Position numbers and translations under genes: made by a program
NCBI GenBank assembly: GCA_905370255.1
Contig: CAJPKC010000023.1
Location: forward strand, 1 to 9,876
Source of the DNA: Streptococcus oralis
GTDB lineage: Bacteria > Bacillota > Bacilli > Lactobacillales > Streptococcaceae
Direction of reading: 5' to 3'
DNA: 9,876 nucleotides
Notes under the pieces: model-generated
What the model was told of the DNA's origin: nothing
What the model saw: only the letters and a program-made list of their open reading frames with translations
Database searches by the model: none
Shown here: positions 6,362 to 9,876 of the stretch, piece by piece
Layout: each line of letters starts with the position of its first letter
Numbering within the stretch: position 1 is the stretch's first letter

Positions 6362-7173
6362 AAAGCCTCCTCGAGCTCCTCTTCGGTCAGGTAGTGCTCT
6401 GGTAATTTCAAGCCACTAGTACGTAGAGATTCTTTTAATTGGTTGACAAAGGGTTGATCTAAGCCAATTTGATCTAAATCTGACCTAGAAAATAATTCTC
6501 TAGGAGTACTAGTTGATTCGATTTCTCCTTTTTTCATCACCAAAATACGGTCACTCATGGCCACCTCATCTAAGTCATGTGTAATTGAGATTACTGTCAT
6601 TTGGTGATCTTGGCGAATCTTTTGGACGATCTTAATCAACTCTAGACGCCCCTCTGGATCCAACATACTTGTAGCTTCATCCAAAATTAAAATGTCTGGT
6701 CGCAGAGCAACAACTCCTGCGATAGCCACTCTCTGTTTTTGGCCACCTGACAAGCGAGCTGGTTCCTTTTTAGAAAATTCAGCCATCCCAACTAATGACA
6801 GAGCTTCAGAAACTCGCTTCTTCATCTCTTCAAGTGGAATCCCTTGGTTTTCTAGTCCAAAAGCAACGTCATCTTCTACGGTTGCCCCCACGAATTGGTT
6901 ATCAGGATTTTGAAATACCATACCAATCTTACGTCTTTTTTCCCAGACGTTTTCCGGAGTTAGGCAATCACCGTCTATCCAAATTTCTCCAGATTCCGCT
7001 TCTAGCAAACCGTCAATCAAGCGAACAGTTGTTGATTTTCCACTACCATTATGACCAACGATAGACAACCATTCTCCACGTTTCACGTGAAACGAAATGT
7101 TATGAACATCATAATGTTCTTGATCTGCCTGGTATCGAAATGACAGATCCTTAATTTCAATAATCGATTCCAT
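6346..7173 (-). CDS. ecfA1: ECF transporter ATP-binding protein EcfA1
   Basis: This is the second ABC ATPase of the ECF module, forming the EcfA1-EcfA2 heterodimer that docks on the EcfT coupling helices. The 275-residue protein has Walker [10 protein letters not shown] (40-48), Q88 in [10 protein letters not shown], signature LSGGQ (141-145), Walker B ILILDE (161-166) and switch His199, so it should be active. Its C-terminus is acidic ([13 protein letters not shown]) and overlaps the ecfA2 start. It begins only 2 nt after the pgsA stop. The Shine-Dalgarno is weak (an AAGGAA-like stretch well upstream), so translation may depend on coupling to pgsA. Confidence 0.95.
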   Translation of the reverse strand: MESIIEIKDLSFRYQADQEHYDVHNISFHVKRGEWLSIVGHNGSGKSTTVRLIDGLLEAESGEIWIDGDCLTPENVWEKRRKIGMVFQNPDNQFVGATVEDDVAFGLENQGIPLEEMKKRVSEALSLVGMAEFSKKEPARLSGGQKQRVAIAGVVALRPDILILDEATSMLDPEGRLELIKIVQKIRQDHQMTVISITHDLDEVAMSDRILVMKKGEIESTSTPRELFSRSDLDQIGLDQPFVNQLKESLRTSGLKLPEHYLTEEELEEALWELF

Positions 7174-7175
7174 AT

Positions 7176-7715
7176 CTAGCGAAAGGTTCCTTTAAACAAA
7201 TATGCGCTTCCCTTGAAGTAATCATAACCAGAATAAACTGTGAAGAACAAGGCAATATAAAGAGTTATCTGACCAAGTAAATTCCAATGAAATAACAAGA
7301 AGATAATCGCAAACATCTGGCTAAATGTTTTGATTTTTCCTGGCATTGCTGCAGCTAAAACAGTTCCACCAGTTTCAACTAAGAGTAGGCGCAACCCAGT
7401 AACTGCAAGTTCTCGGCAAATGATAATAGCTACTACCCAAGCAGGAGCCATATTTAGACCTACTAGCATGATAAAGGCCGACATAACTAACAACTTATCT
7501 GCCATTGGATCTGCGAATTTCCCAAAATTGCTAACTACTTGCCATTTTCTAGCTAAATAGCCATCTAGATAGTCAGTGATACTGGCAATGGCAAAAATAA
7601 TTGCTGCTATTTTATGTAACACAGGAGACTGTCCAAATGATAGAAGGAGAACAAAAATCGGAATAAATAAAATTCTACCAAGCGTAAGTATGTTAGGAAT
7701 ATTCTCTTTTTTCAT
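7176..7715 (-). CDS. pgsA: CDP-diacylglycerol--glycerol-3-phosphate 3-phosphatidyltransferase
   Basis: PgsA makes phosphatidylglycerol phosphate from CDP-diacylglycerol and glycerol 3-phosphate, the committed step to phosphatidylglycerol. It is an integral membrane enzyme. The 179-residue protein carries the complete CDP-alcohol phosphotransferase motif D-G-x2-A-R-x8-G-x3-D-x3-D: D51, G52, A55, R56, G65, D69 and D73. About four membrane helices are visible. It opens with the usual NIPNILTLGRI. GGAAGGA sits just upstream of the ATG. It lies 11 nt after rodZ and 2 nt before ecfA1. The pair rodZ (ymfM)-pgsA is also adjacent in Bacillus, which supports both calls. Confidence 0.96.
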   Translation of the reverse strand: MKKENIPNILTLGRILFIPIFVLLLSFGQSPVLHKIAAIIFAIASITDYLDGYLARKWQVVSNFGKFADPMADKLLVMSAFIMLVGLNMAPAWVVAIIICRELAVTGLRLLLVETGGTVLAAAMPGKIKTFSQMFAIIFLLFHWNLLGQITLYIALFFTVYSGYDYFKGSAYLFKGTFR

Positions 7716-7726
7716 GTTATCCTTCC

Positions 7727-8554
7727 TTAATTTGAACTTAATTTCAATGTAATCCAGCCAGTTTGACCAGTTAATTTCGAAGTATCAATTTCCTGATTAT
7801 CGATCTTGATTTTCACGCCTTTGACAACACCTAATGTGATAGTTACTGGAGAGCCTTTAGAAACTGTTGTTTTGGCCATCTTATTATTAGGCTCAAGAGT
7901 AGTTCCTCCAGCCAATTCAGTATCTGAAACACTAATCCAGCTTGTTGCATCCGTCACAGATAGTTGAAGTTCGGCAGTATCTTTAGCAGTTTTATATTCT
8001 ACCGATATAACATCTCCCTGACCAGAAACCGTCACAGTTGATGCGTCGCTCGAACTTGATGGGCTAGTGGTTTGATTGCTAGTTGTTGTTTCACTACTTG
8101 TTGCACTTGTTGTCGTAGTCACAACATTATAGTTGGCTGAAGTTGTTGCTGTCGGTTGTGTTTGAATGTAATTCCAAACATAATAAGAAACAAAAATGAT
8201 AATAGATAAGGAGAAGAGAATAAAGTAAAACAGAGGGAGCAAGGAACGTTTCTTGCGATTAGAACGTCTACGACCTGATAGTTCTATCTCATCAACATCA
8301 ACTTCCTCATAGGTAATCATACTCCCTGAATCATATGCGTCTAAAACAAGATTTTCATCCAACTCAACTGCCCAAGCATACTTCCTCAAAAAAGAACGTG
8401 TATAAAAAGGGCTTGGCAATTGGTCGAAATCATCTGATTCTAAAGCCTCAAGCAGATTCAGTTGAATGTCTGTCTTGCGCTGCAATTCCTCTAAACTCAA
8501 ACCTTGGTTGATTCTTGCTAAACGTAACACTTCACCAATTGTTTTTTTTCTCAT
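7727..8554 (-). CDS. rodZ: RodZ-like helix-turn-helix membrane protein (YmfM family)
   Basis: RodZ is a bitopic protein of the elongation machinery; its cytoplasmic helix-turn-helix domain binds MreB in rods and other division proteins in streptococci. The 275-residue product has an N-terminal HTH_25 domain (about 5-70, beginning TIGEVLRLARINQGLSL), an acidic stretch and a basic anchor (RRRSNRKKR, about 95-103). A single membrane helix spans about 105-128, then a Ser/Thr-rich linker about 135-175 and a C-terminal beta-rich extracellular domain of the DUF4115 type. The start at 8554 is preferred: AAGAAGG lies 10 nt upstream of it but only 1 nt from the in-frame ATG at 8563. RodZ proteins typically open MRKKTIGE. 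The gene follows the M16 peptidase by about 42 nt and precedes pgsA by 11 nt. Confidence 0.92.
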   Translation of the reverse strand: MRKKTIGEVLRLARINQGLSLEELQRKTDIQLNLLEALESDDFDQLPSPFYTRSFLRKYAWAVELDENLVLDAYDSGSMITYEEVDVDEIELSGRRRSNRKKRSLLPLFYFILFSLSIIIFVSYYVWNYIQTQPTATTSANYNVVTTTTSATSSETTTSNQTTSPSSSSDASTVTVSGQGDVISVEYKTAKDTAELQLSVTDATSWISVSDTELAGGTTLEPNNKMAKTTVSKGSPVTITLGVVKGVKIKIDNQEIDTSKLTGQTGWITLKLSSN

Positions 8555-8564
8555 ACTTACCATG

Positions 8565-8571
8565 CCTTCTT
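8565..8571 (-). promoter_or_regulatory. rodZ ribosome binding site (decides the start)
   Basis: AAGAAGG on the minus strand is 10 nt from the ATG at 8554 but only 1 nt from the ATG at 8563. This makes the shorter 275-residue RodZ the more likely product. Confidence 0.6.
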
Positions 8572-8596
8572 TCTAGTTTATTTTATATTTCGATGG

Positions 8597-9876
8597 CTAT
8601 AGTGGAAAAATTGTAAATTCAACTATTTCACTATTGTCGATAAAATGATGTCCTACCTCAAGAACATCATCCAAGGTCATTTCCTGTATAATCTTTGGTA
8701 AATCAAACAGGGTTGTTTCGTCAGAATGTGACTGATATTGGGTCGCAATAAATTCTAAAGAGTTCATACTATGGATAAATTCTCCATAAATTTCACTTTT
8801 GATTAAATCAAGATGTTCCTCTGATACATCCGAATCAGTAGCAAAATTCTGAATTGCCTTTCGGAATTGATGCGAAATAGCCACAGGTTCCTTTGTATCC
8901 ATAGTCAACATCAAAAAGTTAAAACGTCGATTGATCTCAATTTCTAAAGATAATGAAGAATCTAATTTCCCAGTTTCATACAAACTCTGAAATCTTTTAG
9001 AAGTCCAACCAAACATCATCGTAAATAACGCTCTTAATAGAACGCTATATCGATAGCAATCCTGATGACCCATATCAGAATTCGTTCGAACTCCTATTGC
9101 TAATTTAGGTGATGCAACATCCATACGAATACTCTCAACCTTCTTTACAGGGTGTAAAGCGATTAGTTCTTTTGGATTTTGAACTATACAACCTCCAACA
9201 TCCTTTTGCAAGAAATAATTCTGTATCAACTCTAAATCAAAATTTCCAACGAGGAAAATTTGGCTATTGACAGGAGTGTAAAATTCATCAAAATTGTCCC
9301 GTAGATCCTCTAAACTAATATCTTCTATCGAATCTTCAGTCCCAACAATATCTGAAGCTAGTGGAGTTTCTGGATATAGATTTGCAAGTGTTTTAAAAAA
9401 CAAGCAAGAATCAGGATCATCCTGATACATTTCGCGTTCTTGTTGAATAATATCCTTTTCTCGTTCAACAGATTCTTCAGTAATGTTAAAGCTAGTAACA
9501 AGCTCGTCAAGCAAGTTCAAACACTCAGCGACATTGTCAGAGGTTGAAAAAAGATAACTTGTATTTGTAAAGCTTGTAAAGGCGTTACTATCTGCACCTA
9601 ATTTGGTAAATGCAGCCATGATATCTTCAGAATTTTCTCTTTCAAAAAGTTTATGTTCTAAAAAATGAGCAATCCCCTTAGGATATGTTTTCTTTTTACT
9701 ATCTCTAGCTGTAAACTCAGTGTCAACTGAACCAACATAGACAGTTACTACACCATAAACTTCGTTAAAATCATTTTTAGGAAGTAAAGAAACTGTCAAG
9801 CCGTTTTTTAATGTTGCTTGATAAAGAGTTTCCTTTACAGCAGGATAGTATTTCTCTTGAAAAGTAACTCTAGTCA
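8597..9876 (-). CDS. yfmH: M16 (insulinase-like) zinc peptidase, YfmH/YmfH type; start cut by the window edge
   Basis: The product is a pitrilysin-like M16 family protein. It carries the inverted zinc motif HFLEH (H71, E74, H75, counting from the probable start) and a downstream Glu ligand at E147, 72 residues after H75, so it looks catalytically competent. In Bacillus the ymfF-ymfH pair is one inactive-like and one active-like partner, upstream of ymfM (rodZ) and pgsA. It has been linked to modification of elongation factor P, and the order here matches. The physiological substrate is not evident from sequence. The frame stays open to the window edge: it reads ...TRVTFQEKYYPAV before the TTG at 9797-9799, so that TTG is not the start. 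The last two bases, TG followed by ACT, suggest the real ATG lacks only its A. That would give about 426 residues, the usual length. Confidence 0.88.
   Translation of the reverse strand, partial: TRVTFQEKYYPAVKETLYQATLKNGLTVSLLPKNDFNEVYGVVTVYVGSVDTEFTARDSKKKTYPKGIAHFLEHKLFERENSEDIMAAFTKLGADSNAFTSFTNTSYLFSTSDNVAECLNLLDELVTSFNITEESVEREKDIIQQEREMYQDDPDSCLFFKTLANLYPETPLASDIVGTEDSIEDISLEDLRDNFDEFYTPVNSQIFLVGNFDLELIQNYFLQKDVGGCIVQNPKELIALHPVKKVESIRMDVASPKLAIGVRTNSDMGHQDCYRYSVLLRALFTMMFGWTSKRFQSLYETGKLDSSLSLEIEINRRFNFLMLTMDTKEPVAISHQFRKAIQNFATDSDVSEEHLDLIKSEIYGEFIHSMNSLEFIATQYQSHSDETTLFDLPKIIQEMTLDDVLEVGHHFIDNSEIVEFTIFPL

Noticed and set aside
6692..7064. Overlapping plus-strand open frames opposite ecfA1
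   Set aside because: These are shadows of a well-conserved ABC ATPase whose motifs are all intact on the minus strand.
7727..8554. rodZ product as a DNA-binding transcription factor or phage repressor
   Set aside because: The HTH is followed by a basic anchor, one membrane helix, a Ser/Thr linker and an extracellular domain, and the gene is next to pgsA, which is the RodZ/YmfM arrangement.
8572..8640. Possible internal promoter before rodZ (TATAAA near 8581)
   Set aside because: No acceptable -35 sits at 16-18 nt, and the short gap fits operon read-through better.

Overview
The window looks like low-GC Firmicutes chromosome, most likely Streptococcus of the mitis/pneumoniae group. The proteins closely resemble streptococcal PcsB, MreCD, EcfA1A2T, PgsA, RodZ and ribosomal protein S2. 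A WalR-type site lies upstream of pcsB, and the gene order matches what I recall of the pneumococcal chromosome near the origin. The species call is an inference from protein recall, not a database result.

Every supported gene lies on the minus strand, so transcription runs from high to low coordinates. From 9876 down to 3391 there is one tightly packed, apparently co-transcribed cluster: an M16 peptidase (yfmH-like, cut at the window edge), rodZ, pgsA, ecfA1, ecfA2, ecfT, mreC and mreD. Gaps are at most about 42 nt and several genes overlap. It ends at a strong hairpin with a T-run at 3341-3370. The cluster joins membrane and elongasome functions: RodZ and MreCD for cell-shape control, PgsA for phosphatidylglycerol synthesis, and the ECF module that energises vitamin and cofactor uptake with S-components encoded elsewhere.

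Next comes pcsB (2092-3297), a secreted CHAP-domain cell-division hydrolase with its own promoter. The WalR-like operator of that promoter overlaps the mreD terminator stem. Below it is a FemA/B/X-type peptidoglycan branching enzyme (674-1885), and then the 5' part of rpsB (1-403) with a good extended -10 promoter and a leader that can fold.

The least ordinary part is 404-2091. In pneumococcus, as I recall it, pcsB is followed directly by rpsB; here a fem gene sits between them. The DNA upstream of fem and the rpsB promoter share two short identical blocks in the same order and strand, which suggests that promoter-region sequence was duplicated around the fem gene. There is also a large imperfect inverted repeat across the rpsB -35. 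I saw no tRNA, rRNA, CRISPR array, insertion sequence or clearly novel multi-gene system. No gene-free stretch is longer than 300 nt; the longest is 404-673, and its contents are listed.
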